Positions 23,948 through 31,873 of a stretch of 52,731 nucleotides of DNA are shown here, in pieces (positions within the stretch are counted from its first letter, which is position 1; each line of letters begins with the position of its first letter). The stretch is from 2-02-FULL-48-14 sp041645035 (GTDB taxonomy: Bacteria > Patescibacteriota > Gracilibacteria > UBA1369 > 2-02-FULL-48-14). Both the position numbers and the translations under genes were made by a program. The notes under the pieces are model-generated. The model had not been told where the DNA came from, made no database searches, and worked only from the letters and a program-made list of their open reading frames with translations. The DNA lies in contig JBAZQU010000005.1 of assembly GCA_041645035.1 (NCBI GenBank), positions 1-52,731 of the forward strand. Direction: 5' to 3'.

Positions 23948-24871
23948 TTAATATCTTTTCGTACAGTTAGTTTGTAAATAGTTATTATAAGCATCTACCT
24001 GTAAGCTGAATTTATTAACTTTTTCGTCGTATAATTGAGCATCTCGTTTGTATGCTTCAAGTTTGAAGTTGTGAGCATTGACCGCGGCATTGAATAGAGC
24101 AACCGCAACCTCGTCATTTTCATCAATATGGGTATTATCAATCTCGGTTGCTGATTGTTGGATAGCTTCTGCTCGAATTTCAAGACTTTTGCTTTCAGTT
24201 TCAAGTTCGTGTTTTGTAAAAGTTGGTTTTAATTCATCCGATTTTCTTGAGTTATAACTCGAGCAATTATAATACTGTCCGTTGCTATCATCGTCTTCGT
24301 TAGAATAAGTTGAAGAATTTGAATTTACGCTGCTACTTGATTTATTATCAGGCAGACTTCCTGCCCAAATAAAAAATGCAATAACTGCTGCCCAAATTAA
24401 TAAACCTTTCCAGACGTGGCTATTTTTCCCAGGATTGACAGGGACAATATGGCCACTCCATTTTGCAGTAAAGTTGCCGATTAACGGCATCTTCCAGAGG
24501 TCTCCAGTATATGCACGATAAATGGCAACTACATAGAATCCAAAAAGGCCTAAGGTAAGCAGCGATCCGAGAGATGGCACCACAGCCAAAGCGATAAGCA
24601 CAACTATAGAGCTAAAAAACAGTAGCATACTTTGCAATGCATGGAATTTGCAGTAGAGACTTTTGCGCTTTAATAGTAGAGGGATTACAAAAAGGAATGA
24701 AAAATAGCCGAGTGCAGCAAACAATCTTTCATTTTGAGTCGTCGCTACTTTGGGAGTAGTAATTTTTTCAGGAGCCGCTGGGGACTTCTCCGATTTAGCC
24801 TTTGAAACTTCATCTGCTTTATCCAAAAATTCCATGTCGATATTTAGATGCTTTTTTTCGTTCATAGTCAT
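23948..24871 (-). CDS. DUF4870-like membrane protein with C-terminal coiled coil
   Basis: 307 residues. A charged, Ala/Pro-rich N terminus (about 1-45) leads to a DUF4870-like block: ERLFAALGYFSFLFVIPLLLKRKSLYCKFHALQSMLLFF and following hydrophobic segments. One more TM (LLIWAAVIAFFIWAG) follows, then a Ser/Asn-rich linker and a helical, coiled-coil-prone C terminus ending in cysteine and basic residues. It overlaps the upstream J-like gene by 4 bp (ATGA type), so coexpression is certain. The likely role is a membrane platform for the Hsp70/AAA+ proteins; this is inference. Confidence 0.75.
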   Translation of the reverse strand: MTMNEKKHLNIDMEFLDKADEVSKAKSEKSPAAPEKITTPKVATTQNERLFAALGYFSFLFVIPLLLKRKSLYCKFHALQSMLLFFSSIVVLIALAVVPSLGSLLTLGLFGFYVVAIYRAYTGDLWKMPLIGNFTAKWSGHIVPVNPGKNSHVWKGLLIWAAVIAFFIWAGSLPDNKSSSSVNSNSSTYSNEDDDSNGQYYNCSSYNSRKSDELKPTFTKHELETESKSLEIRAEAIQQSATEIDNTHIDENDEVAVALFNAAVNAHNFKLEAYKRDAQLYDEKVNKFSLQVDAYNNYLQTNCTKRY

Positions 24872-26502
24872 TTAAGTGATAAAACATAATTAGCACAAGC
24901 GGTCACCAGGTCAGGTAAAATTACCGCATTAGGAGAAGCCATCGGAATCTGCATAAAAGATCGCCCTACTTCACCCTCCGCTTTCCACAAGATCACTTGG
25001 CCAGCCTCATACTTAGGTATGTAGATAGTCTCACTCCACATAACCCATTCTTTTCCACCAAAAAATTTTGATTTATAATAGCCATCTTTTGTGAATTCCA
25101 CTCCACCGATATTTACGCTTTCACCTTTATCGAATATTTTTAAAAGCATACTTTCAACCAGCAAAGACTCAATGTAATGCTTAGCAAGCGTAATTAATTT
25201 CATCCAAATTTCCTCTTCCGACTTAGAGGAAAAAGAGAGCGATATATTTTCATCCGCAGATTTAATGGAGAAATTATAGGAATGAGAAGTACTTTCTGAA
25301 ATTGGAATAAAAAGAACTGAAGTCGACGTGGTGGTTTGCGTTGAATGATACGATATTGATTTAACATCTTTATAAAAGATTCGCTTGCCCCGATAATCTA
25401 CAAAATTATCCTTGAATATAACTGTTCCACCAAACATTCCTGTGATTTCTACCATTGAATTATTAACATCATCCTCAATATTTTTCTCTATTTGTGCAAT
25501 CTCATTATGAAGCTTATTTTTCAAGCTTTCAGTCCCACACATTTGGATTGCAACCTCCAATAGCTTAAGTGCCTTATTGCGTTCACTAAGCTCATTATGC
25601 AATTCAAGTACGACACTACGAATGGCATTTGCAGCCCTATCACGCATTATTTTTGCCTGACTATCCTCATAGAGACCAAGATCAATTAACTTGTTAAGTT
25701 CAGATTGGATTACAGCAACAAATTTCTTAATATTGTCGGATTCTTCCTTGTCGAGAATGCCATCGGCACTTACTTTCATTTTCTCCAGTCCTTCTACAGC
25801 TTCATTTATAGTTTGAAAAACAGGGTTGAGAATTGTTTTTTCTACCTTTTCACCTTTTCTAGAAAAAACATTTTGAAATTCACTAACGTAATCAGTATCT
25901 TTATGCTCATGATGTAATTCCGCATAAATATCAGATAAGTAATTAACTGCATTATCTTTAAATTCATCTATGATTTCCTGACTCGCGGTTTGTTCATGAT
26001 GTAACTTATAAATTTTCGAGAAAGATGCCCAGAATTTATCTGAATTAATAACTTCTTTCCATACATCCAAAGATGCCTTAAGGTAGTCTTTATTATTTTC
26101 ACCGTGCAATAGTAGACAATATAAAATTGCTAAGTTTTTTTTGTAAAAATAGGCTTTTCCTACATTTTCCAAAGAGACTTTTCCCCACAGGTCTATGGCC
26201 GATTGGTAATCCATCTTTTTAATGAAATTTAAAGCCTCCTCGTCATGATGATCTGAGATTTGCAACCAGAAAAAATAATCTTTTATTTCTTTTTTGGTAT
26301 TTTGCAGTTTCTGCATAGCTTCCTTCACTGAATGTTCTGTGCGGAAATCTTTAAACAACCCAATATCAAAATCATATGTCGGATATTCATCAGCTTTCAA
26401 ACGATTAATAATTTCTTTGGATCTCTTGAGCAGCTCCTTTTGACTTACGGTTACATCAAGACCTAAGATGTGAAATGCATTATTTTTGAGAATATTAGTC
26501 AT
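24868..26502 (-). CDS. J-domain-like partner protein with C-terminal PH-like region
   Basis: 544 residues. The first 90 residues resemble a divergent J domain: NAFHILGLDVTVSQKELLKRSKEIINRLK, then SVKEAMQKLQNTKKEIKDYFFW. Where a J protein has the Hsp70-stimulating HPD, this one reads ADEYPTYDFD, so the triad is not visible. The middle is alpha-helical with coiled-coil stretches (about 190-345). The C-terminal third is beta-rich (GGTVIFKDNFVDYRGKRIFYKDVKSISYHSTQT) and could be a PH-like domain. It sits 1 bp after the Hsp70-like gene and overlaps the next gene, so it is probably a dedicated Hsp70 co-factor. Confidence 0.75.
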   Translation of the reverse strand: MTNILKNNAFHILGLDVTVSQKELLKRSKEIINRLKADEYPTYDFDIGLFKDFRTEHSVKEAMQKLQNTKKEIKDYFFWLQISDHHDEEALNFIKKMDYQSAIDLWGKVSLENVGKAYFYKKNLAILYCLLLHGENNKDYLKASLDVWKEVINSDKFWASFSKIYKLHHEQTASQEIIDEFKDNAVNYLSDIYAELHHEHKDTDYVSEFQNVFSRKGEKVEKTILNPVFQTINEAVEGLEKMKVSADGILDKEESDNIKKFVAVIQSELNKLIDLGLYEDSQAKIMRDRAANAIRSVVLELHNELSERNKALKLLEVAIQMCGTESLKNKLHNEIAQIEKNIEDDVNNSMVEITGMFGGTVIFKDNFVDYRGKRIFYKDVKSISYHSTQTTTSTSVLFIPISESTSHSYNFSIKSADENISLSFSSKSEEEIWMKLITLAKHYIESLLVESMLLKIFDKGESVNIGGVEFTKDGYYKSKFFGGKEWVMWSETIYIPKYEAGQVILWKAEGEVGRSFMQIPMASPNAVILPDLVTACANYVLSLK

Positions 26503-26503
26503 A

Positions 26504-28555
26504 TTAGCGGGTTATACCTGATGAATTACTTTTTTTAACAATCTCCTGTTCTTCCGAAGGAAGGAGTGAGCTTAGACTTCTTACGCACCGTTTCAATTCA
26601 TCTGCATCTCCACTTTCCATAGCTCTCTTCCCTTTATCTATAAAATACTGTGCTTCTTTTTCGTTAGTAAATTTCTTATCTCCTTGTGTTATTTGCTCAA
26701 AGTGATAAGCCCAAGTCGAAGGGTTAGCCATTATAACCTTAGTTCGCAGATCGTTAATCTGCTCACTAACATTGATCAAAAGAGTTTTATCATTCTCCCC
26801 AATGGCTTTATCTCCTTCCTCCTTCATCTTATTAAGCTCGTCATTATATGATTCGCGATATTTCTCTTGAGCGTATTCGCTTATTGTCTCTTTAGTTTTT
26901 ATGACATTCAAATTAAATTCTTTGACAAGCTGGGGCATCTCTTTTTGCTTCTCGAGCTTATCAAGAACAACTTTGAGATCCTTAATTTGTTTATTTGCTT
27001 TCCGTTTTTCATCTTCATCGAGGCGAGCGTTTTTTAAACTAGAAGTAACAGACTGAACAGTACTATTAATGTTATTTTTTTCCTCAGTGGTGCAATTCTC
27101 TTGAAGAATTTTAGACCTCTCTATTTGAGAATCGAATTCACTCTCAAGATCCGATACGTCAATAATCTCATCTTTAAATGTTGATCGTGCGTTCAGAGTT
27201 AAATCAACCAAAGGGATATAGGCTGTTACGGAGATCTCCCTCGATTCGTCTACTTGCACCGTTATTTCAATATCTGAGCCTTCTGGAAGATCGTAAGGTA
27301 AATCACCACCTCTGATTCCCAATTCACAGATAAAAACATTTCGATCTGGTATTTCAGATTCACCTTCGCCAATTCTAATCCAGAGGGGATTATTACTTTC
27401 ATCTTTTACTAATCGTCTAGCTGTTTTAAATATGTCGGTTCTCTTGAGTGGCAATATAGAACCTTTTTCAAAAAACTTCTCAACTACCTCTACTGCCGAG
27501 AAACCCATTTTAATATCTCGTCTGCTAACGGCTATGCCGATTGAATGCGGTATGGGAGCGCCGGAAATTGATAATCCGTGAGTAATAGTAAAAGAGTCTT
27601 GGTCTATACGAACTGAATTTCCCTTTTTGTCAAAAAGGTAGACCCAGAAAAAGTTTGTCTTGTTCGCCTCCAAGGTAACTGTGTCAAAAAATTTACCATT
27701 CTTTAGTCTTAATTTTGATCCACTGTATAATCCGCTATCGGCTTGTATTTGTATATAATATTCTTCTTCAGAATCCTTCAACTCTTCAATTACCCCACTA
27801 ATAGTTTCCTCGGTTTCTGAGGTTAAGGATTCATAGTTCAGATGCAAGCTCATACCTCCTTTCGCTATATTTTTTGTGTTATTTGCAAGAAGTTCTTTCG
27901 GTATTTTTTGGCCGATTCCAAATACACATGCACCTTTTGCTACAACAGTAAGAGGATCAACTGAAGAATCTACAGTGATTTTTAAATCCTGCGCTAACCT
28001 TTCTTTAATATAAGGGATTTGAGTTGGCCCACCCACAAGAATGATTTTCCCTACAGAGGAGTTTTTCATGCTCGCTTCTTTCAAGGTTTCTTTTGATAAC
28101 TCAATCGTACGATCAACTTGTGGTTTAATAAGTTTCTCGAAATCTTTTTTAGTAAATTCGATTGATAAATAAATCTCATCATTTTTTTCATCGTGGCCAA
28201 TGCCGTCAATTTCTATAGTAGTTTTCTCATATTGAGAAAGATATATTTTTGCTGACTCAGAAATATATTTAAGTTTTGAAAAAATACTACGGTACTTATC
28301 ATTACCTCTGTTAAAATCGCTTATCGAATATTTTTCGAGAATTTTAGGGGCAATGATTTTGTCCACAATCAACCAGTCGAAGTCCTTACCGCCCAAAAAA
28401 TTATCGCCATTATGGCTTAGTACCGAAAGGACACCGTCTTTTGCACATATCAGAGCTACATCAAAAGTCCCGCCTCCGAGATCATAAATAAGCCAATTTT
28501 CATTTTTAGCATTCATGAAGCCGTAGGATATGGCGGCGGCAATTGGCTCTTGCAA
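26504..28555 (-). CDS. Hsp70-like protein, C-terminal part after a frameshift
   Basis: This frame holds most of an Hsp70. In-frame residues upstream of the nominal start, from about 28619, read QAEATKRAGNLAGFDYVVLL before QEPIAAAISYG. Phosphate-2 motif LIYDLGGGTFDVALI, adenosine motif GKIILVGGPTQIPYIKERL and a connector follow, then a substrate-binding-like region, then a long helical C-terminal extension with coiled-coil stretches. Restoring one T would give about 838 residues, some 200 longer than DnaK. No grpE or canonical dnaJ is nearby, so this is a specialised Hsp70 of the island. Confidence 0.85.
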   Translation of the reverse strand: MQEPIAAAISYGFMNAKNENWLIYDLGGGTFDVALICAKDGVLSVLSHNGDNFLGGKDFDWLIVDKIIAPKILEKYSISDFNRGNDKYRSIFSKLKYISESAKIYLSQYEKTTIEIDGIGHDEKNDEIYLSIEFTKKDFEKLIKPQVDRTIELSKETLKEASMKNSSVGKIILVGGPTQIPYIKERLAQDLKITVDSSVDPLTVVAKGACVFGIGQKIPKELLANNTKNIAKGGMSLHLNYESLTSETEETISGVIEELKDSEEEYYIQIQADSGLYSGSKLRLKNGKFFDTVTLEANKTNFFWVYLFDKKGNSVRIDQDSFTITHGLSISGAPIPHSIGIAVSRRDIKMGFSAVEVVEKFFEKGSILPLKRTDIFKTARRLVKDESNNPLWIRIGEGESEIPDRNVFICELGIRGGDLPYDLPEGSDIEITVQVDESREISVTAYIPLVDLTLNARSTFKDEIIDVSDLESEFDSQIERSKILQENCTTEEKNNINSTVQSVTSSLKNARLDEDEKRKANKQIKDLKVVLDKLEKQKEMPQLVKEFNLNVIKTKETISEYAQEKYRESYNDELNKMKEEGDKAIGENDKTLLINVSEQINDLRTKVIMANPSTWAYHFEQITQGDKKFTNEKEAQYFIDKGKRAMESGDADELKRCVRSLSSLLPSEEQEIVKKSNSSGITR

Positions 28556-29019
28556 TAAAACGACGTAGTCGAAGCCAGCAAGATTACCGGCTCTTTTAGT
28601 AGCTTCTGCTTGTAAGAGGAAAAATATGCTGGAACAGTAATAACCGCCCCTATAGTATTAAAATCGGGATATTTTCTCAGAACATCCTCTTTCAAACTTT
28701 TAAGTATTTCGGCAGAAATTTCTTCAGCATTCATTTTAATGTCAGTTCTTTCAAAAAAGACAGTTTCTGATGTACCCATTAATCTTTTGACCTCTGCTTT
28801 ATTGTTTTTAAACTCAACTTCAGATGCATCTTTGTATAGTCGCTCGTATGCTCTTTTTCCTACAACTTTGTTTTTTGACTTATCTACGCCAAAAACCGAA
28901 GGAGTATATTCATCGCCAAAAACATTTTTTACGATCTCTATTTTTCCATTATTATTTATGGCAATTTCTGAATTTGTGGTGCCCAAGTCTATACCGATCT
29001 GAATACTTTGATTTACCAT
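28513..29019 (-). CDS. Hsp70-like protein, N-terminal part before a frameshift
   Basis: Starts MVNQSIQIGIDLGTTNSEIAI (phosphate-1 motif) and continues with the Hsp70 nucleotide-binding lobe IA through IGAVITVPAYF. It then runs off frame into KQKLLKEPVILLAS and stops at 28513. The correct continuation lies in another frame. The break falls in the A-run 28620-28624 (a T-run on the coding strand). One extra T there gives PAYFFLLQAEATKRAG, which lines up residue for residue with DnaK PAYFNDAQRQATKDAG. The start lies 6 bp after the coiled-coil membrane gene. Confidence 0.85.
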   Translation of the reverse strand: MVNQSIQIGIDLGTTNSEIAINNNGKIEIVKNVFGDEYTPSVFGVDKSKNKVVGKRAYERLYKDASEVEFKNNKAEVKRLMGTSETVFFERTDIKMNAEEISAEILKSLKEDVLRKYPDFNTIGAVITVPAYFSSYKQKLLKEPVILLASTTSFYCKSQLPPPYPTAS

Positions 29020-29025
29020 AAAATT

Positions 29026-29559
29026 TTAAAGTTTATTGAGAAGTATAATTTTTGCCTTTCTTACAACTTGTCCCCTATGCATTATGGTTGGTTCAATTGT
29101 TTCCTTAACAATAGGCTCTTGTATCGAAGAGTCTTTCTCTACAGAAAGAACATCCAAATTTAGCCCATCATTATATTTTTGATTCGTGTGATCTATAAAC
29201 TCAATGTCATACTTCTCAATGTATCGTTTTAATTTTTGAATCGATAACTCCAATTTTTTCCTCTGGTTCTCCGGTAAACTTGAAGAGGATTTAATAATAC
29301 TTTGCTCTATTCTCCATATCTCAGCTGCAAGCTCAATCATATGATTGAGCTCCAAGGAAATTTGGAGTGATTTTGGTGCCACAGCAAATTTTATATCCTC
29401 CTTAATTTTCAAGTACAACTGGTCAAATTTATCTTCACTTCTAACACCTCTCTCCTCTTGTCGCAATCGAAGATAAAACAAGATAATCAAGGAAAAAAAG
29501 GCTCCAAAAATGGCCAATATGGGGAGTAACTCTATAAATCTAGAAAAAAAGATATTCAT
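29026..29559 (-). CDS. Single-TM protein with cytoplasmic coiled coil
   Basis: 177 residues. One strong N-terminal TM (LLPILAIFGAFFSLIILFYL) is followed by Arg/Lys residues, giving an Nout-Cin arrangement. The rest is charged and helical (IELAAEIWRIEQSIIK, KKLELSIQKLKRYIEKYD), with a basic C terminus (RGQVVRKAKIILLNKL). No family recognised. It lies 1 bp after the XRE gene and 6 bp before the Hsp70 start, so it belongs to the operon and probably tethers or scaffolds the chaperone proteins at the membrane (inference). Confidence 0.7.
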   Translation of the reverse strand: MNIFFSRFIELLPILAIFGAFFSLIILFYLRLRQEERGVRSEDKFDQLYLKIKEDIKFAVAPKSLQISLELNHMIELAAEIWRIEQSIIKSSSSLPENQRKKLELSIQKLKRYIEKYDIEFIDHTNQKYNDGLNLDVLSVEKDSSIQEPIVKETIEPTIMHRGQVVRKAKIILLNKL

Positions 29560-29560
29560 C

Positions 29561-29773
29561 TTATTTTATTAAATCATTAACTTCTACTCCTAATGCGAGC
29601 GCTAGCTTTTGTAGTGTTTCGTAAGTTGGATTAGAATTAATTCCAGATTCAATTTTAGCGACGGTATTTAAAGATAAATCAGTAAGTTTGGAAATCTTTT
29701 CGAGCGAATAATTCTTATTTTTCCGGAGCCTTCTAAGGTTTTCTGATATCGCATTGTCGGGTGGGGTTGACAT
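29561..29773 (-). CDS. XRE-family HTH regulator
   Basis: 70 residues consisting of one Cro/CI-type helix-turn-helix: ENLRRLRKNKNYSLEKISKLTDLSLNTVAKIESGINSNPTYETLQKLALALGVEVNDLIK. This is the standard HTH_3 layout with the recognition helix around LSLNTVAKIE. It is the first gene of the Hsp70 operon. A near-palindrome overlaps its own -10 box, so negative autoregulation of the operon is likely. Confidence 0.88.
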   Translation of the reverse strand: MSTPPDNAISENLRRLRKNKNYSLEKISKLTDLSLNTVAKIESGINSNPTYETLQKLALALGVEVNDLIK

Positions 29774-29785
29774 CTGAATGTTGAT

Positions 29786-29819
29786 TTAATATTATAATGT
29801 TAAGACTAAAATATATTAA
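29786..29819 (-). promoter_or_regulatory. Promoter and palindromic operator of the Hsp70 operon
   Basis: On the minus strand a TTAATA -35 (29814-29819) and perfect TATAAT -10 (29791-29796) are separated by 17 bp. The -10 lies in the 18-bp near-palindrome TTAATATTATAATGTTAA (29786-29803; symmetric except for one T/G pair). RNA would start about 12 bp before the XRE start codon. The palindrome is the natural XRE operator. Confidence 0.6.
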
Positions 29820-29887
29820 GTGTAATCTTTATATTGCAATCTTAATGAAAAAATTATTTTTAATCAATAAAATTATTCGTCGCCTTA

Positions 29888-30142
29888 TAAACGGTACGTA
29901 TTTAGAGCAGACTGGCAAACAGGAGGGCGTATTGGAAAGTAATTTTTGCCAATCTGTTCTTTCTGCGCGCCGCCCGCCCCCTTTCGGGCGGCGCGAAAAG
30001 GACGGCATGAGTGCGCCAGCGTGCGTTGCCCCCTTTCAACGCACGCTGGCCGAGGTTGCAGTCGGTTTTTCAAAAAATCTCTGGAGGCTAGCCTCCAGAT
30101 GCTTTAAAGTAAGTCCGAACCTCTTCATAGAGGCAGCTCCAA
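29888..30142 (-). repeat. 255-bp perfect inverted repeat, right copy (arm A of internal attP-like junction)
   Basis: Exact reverse complement of 20541-20795, with the same set of strong dyads. Here it continues across the TTGGAGC heptamer (30136-30142 on the minus strand) into a copy of the recombinase 3' end, forming an intact arm B-core-arm A junction as expected for attP, but pointing opposite to the two outer junctions. The only long frame across it (29797-30396) is not credible as a gene. Confidence 0.93.
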
Positions 30143-30334
30143 ACGGTAAATTCCAATTTTTTTGCGGCGGCAGCCCACGGAAAACCCAATTCCACGGCGG
30201 CTTTTTGGCCGATGATGTGGAAGTTCGCCGCGCGGAGCGCGGGATAAAACCAAATGGTAAAATGAACAGAATACCATTTGGTTTTATAGCCAATTTTTTG
30301 CTTTTTGCCGAAGGCAAAACTTCTAAATTTCCAG
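30136..30334 (-). pseudogene. Inverted relic of the recombinase 3' end with a 60-bp double-hairpin insertion
   Basis: 30136-30227 is a perfect reverse complement of 31776-31867 (92 bp, recombinase 3' end and tRNA edge). Homology resumes at 30288 (AGCCAATTTTTTGC, matching 31762-31775) and again at 30320-30334 (CTTCTAAATTTCCAG). The 60 bp between (30228-30287) are exactly two dyads: CCGCGC-GGA-GCGCGG and a 16-bp inverted repeat (30244-30259 with 30272-30287). A further hairpin, TTTTGCC-GAA-GGCAAAA (30303-30319), replaces 16 bp of coding sequence. After 30334 similarity is lost. Confidence 0.75.
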
Positions 30335-30400
30335 TCAAAGAAAGCGACAATTTTTCCGTGCGAAGCACGGTTTGCCCAAAAGCGATAACCAACTAAACCT

Positions 30401-31873
30401 ATGAAGTATTTTATCTACGCCAGAAAATCTACTGATGAAGATGACCGCCAAGTTCTCTCCATTGAGGGACAAGTGACGGAACTACGAGAATTTGCCGTAA
30501 AAGAAAAACTTGAAGTCATTGATGAATTTATTGAAAGTAAAACAGCAAAAGTTCCCGGAAGGCCAATATTCAACAAAATGATCGAGCAAATTGAACTTGG
30601 CGGTCATTCGGACAACATGGGAATTTTAGCGTGGCATCCGGATAGGTTGGCGAGAAACAGCGTAGATGGTGGAAAAATCATTTACCTCGTAGATGAAGCC
30701 AAAATAGGAACGCTAAAATTTCCCACCTTTTGGTTTGACTCAACACCGCAGGGCAAATTCATGCTCAATATCGCTTTTGGGCAAAGTAAATATTATATCG
30801 ATAATCTTTCGGAAAATATTAAACGTGGCATACGCCAAAAGTTAAGGCGCGGCGAACTGCCAGGACTTGCTCCTGTGGGATATTTAAACGAATTGAGACA
30901 CCATACAATCGTAAAAGACCCGGAAAGATGGAAAGCAGTTCGCGCGCTATTTGAGGCGTATGCCACGGGTGATTCCACGTTAGAAAATTTACAAAAATTG
31001 TCGCTTTCTTTGGGCTTGGTGAGCCGACGAACTAATGATGCTTTGGTACTCTCAAGAATTGAGGGAATGTTACAAAATCCATTCTATTATGGTGTCATTA
31101 CAAGAAAGGGCGAAGCCTACCAAGGAACTCACGATCCTATAATCTCAAAGCAACTTTTTGATAAGGTGCAGCGGGTAATAGAACAGCGATCTAAGCCACA
31201 AAAAGCAAAAGACAACAATTCTTTTGCTTTTTGTGGGATCTTTAGCTGTGGAGAGTGCGGCCGTGCAATAACGGCTGAAAAGAAGATCAAAAAATCAGGC
31301 CGCACGTATATCTATTACCGCTGCACCAAAAAGAACCGTATTTGTAGTCAGAAATATGTTGAAGAACGAGAACTGGTTAAGCAGCTCAATGAGCTTTTTC
31401 AAAAAGTTGCTTTGAGTGATGACTGGAAAGAAAAGTTTATGAAGCAGTGGGAACAAGATTACAAAGAGGCTTCGACCGTTTCGTCCTCTTCCGCCGGTGA
31501 AGTTAAGATAGAACTCAAGACATTGGAGGAAAAGCAAATGCGTCTCCTCGATGCCTACCTTGAGCAAACCATAACCAATGAGGAATACACAACAACTAAG
31601 AAAAAACTTTTAAACCGTAAAATCGAAATCAAAGAAAATTTAAAGAAATCCGGCGGAAGAGGACTCCGTTGGCTCGAACTCTTCAAAGAATGGATTTTGT
31701 CGGCTCACCAAGGCATCAACTGCGTTGATTCTGGAAATTTAGAAGAAAAGCGGAGCTTTCTGCAAAAAATTGGCTCGAACTTCCACATCATCGGCCAAAA
31801 AGCCGCCGTGGAATTGGGTTTTCCGTGGGCTGCCGCCGCAAAAAAATTGGAATTTACCGTTTGGAGCAAGTAA
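30401..31873 (+). CDS. Large serine recombinase (site-specific integrase)
   Basis: 490 residues. The catalytic domain opens YFIYARKSTDEDDRQVLSIEGQ with the nucleophilic Ser10, then has GILAWHPDRLARNSVDGG. A recombinase domain follows (GLAPVGYLNELRHHTIVKDPERW to NPFYYGVI), then a zinc ribbon (FSCGECGRAI to CTKKNRIC) and a coiled coil about 360-420 (EVKIELKTLEEKQMRLLDAYLEQ), all standard for large serine integrases. The last two codons and stop (AAG-TAA after AGC) lie inside the oppositely oriented tRNA-Gly gene, beyond the TTGGAGC core. In a circularised island the frame would instead continue CLYEEVRTYFKASGG. Adjacent to both right-hand att-like junctions. Confidence 0.93.
   Translation: MKYFIYARKSTDEDDRQVLSIEGQVTELREFAVKEKLEVIDEFIESKTAKVPGRPIFNKMIEQIELGGHSDNMGILAWHPDRLARNSVDGGKIIYLVDEAKIGTLKFPTFWFDSTPQGKFMLNIAFGQSKYYIDNLSENIKRGIRQKLRRGELPGLAPVGYLNELRHHTIVKDPERWKAVRALFEAYATGDSTLENLQKLSLSLGLVSRRTNDALVLSRIEGMLQNPFYYGVITRKGEAYQGTHDPIISKQLFDKVQRVIEQRSKPQKAKDNNSFAFCGIFSCGECGRAITAEKKIKKSGRTYIYYRCTKKNRICSQKYVEERELVKQLNELFQKVALSDDWKEKFMKQWEQDYKEASTVSSSSAGEVKIELKTLEEKQMRLLDAYLEQTITNEEYTTTKKKLLNRKIEIKENLKKSGGRGLRWLELFKEWILSAHQGINCVDSGNLEEKRSFLQKIGSNFHIIGQKAAVELGFPWAAAAKKLEFTVWSK
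31776..31867 (+). repeat. 92-bp inverted repeat, outer copy (arm B, attR-like junction)
   Basis: Exact reverse complement of 30136-30227. It codes for the last residues of the recombinase (about FHIIGQKAAVELGFPWA through TVWS) and ends with TTGGAGC at the 3' end of the tRNA-Gly gene. Confidence 0.93.

Larger units (their letters stand above)
20541..31867. mobile_element. 11.3-kb integrative island at tRNA-Gly 3' end
   Basis: The limits are two directly oriented copies of TTGGAGC (20541-20547 and 31861-31867). The right one lies at the tRNA-Gly(GCC) 3' end. Joining the outer flanks regenerates a plausible empty site (tRNA followed by ACTAG-TTTTACAGGTT). The island encodes a large serine recombinase next to the tRNA and the Hsp70/J/AAA+ operon plus an AlbA-type protein as cargo. 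It is visibly AT-rich relative to pnp/rpsO on its right. An inverted attP-like junction lies inside it at 29888-30227. No replication or conjugation genes were seen. Confidence 0.8.

Noticed and set aside
26504..29019. Housekeeping DnaK
   Set aside because: No grpE or dnaJ is adjacent, the C-terminal extension is atypical, the partner lacks HPD, and the genes lie on an island.
29797..30396. 199-residue plus-strand frame before the recombinase
   Set aside because: It consists of the hairpin repeat and the inverted recombinase relic; the same repeat at 20541-20795 yields unrelated short frames.
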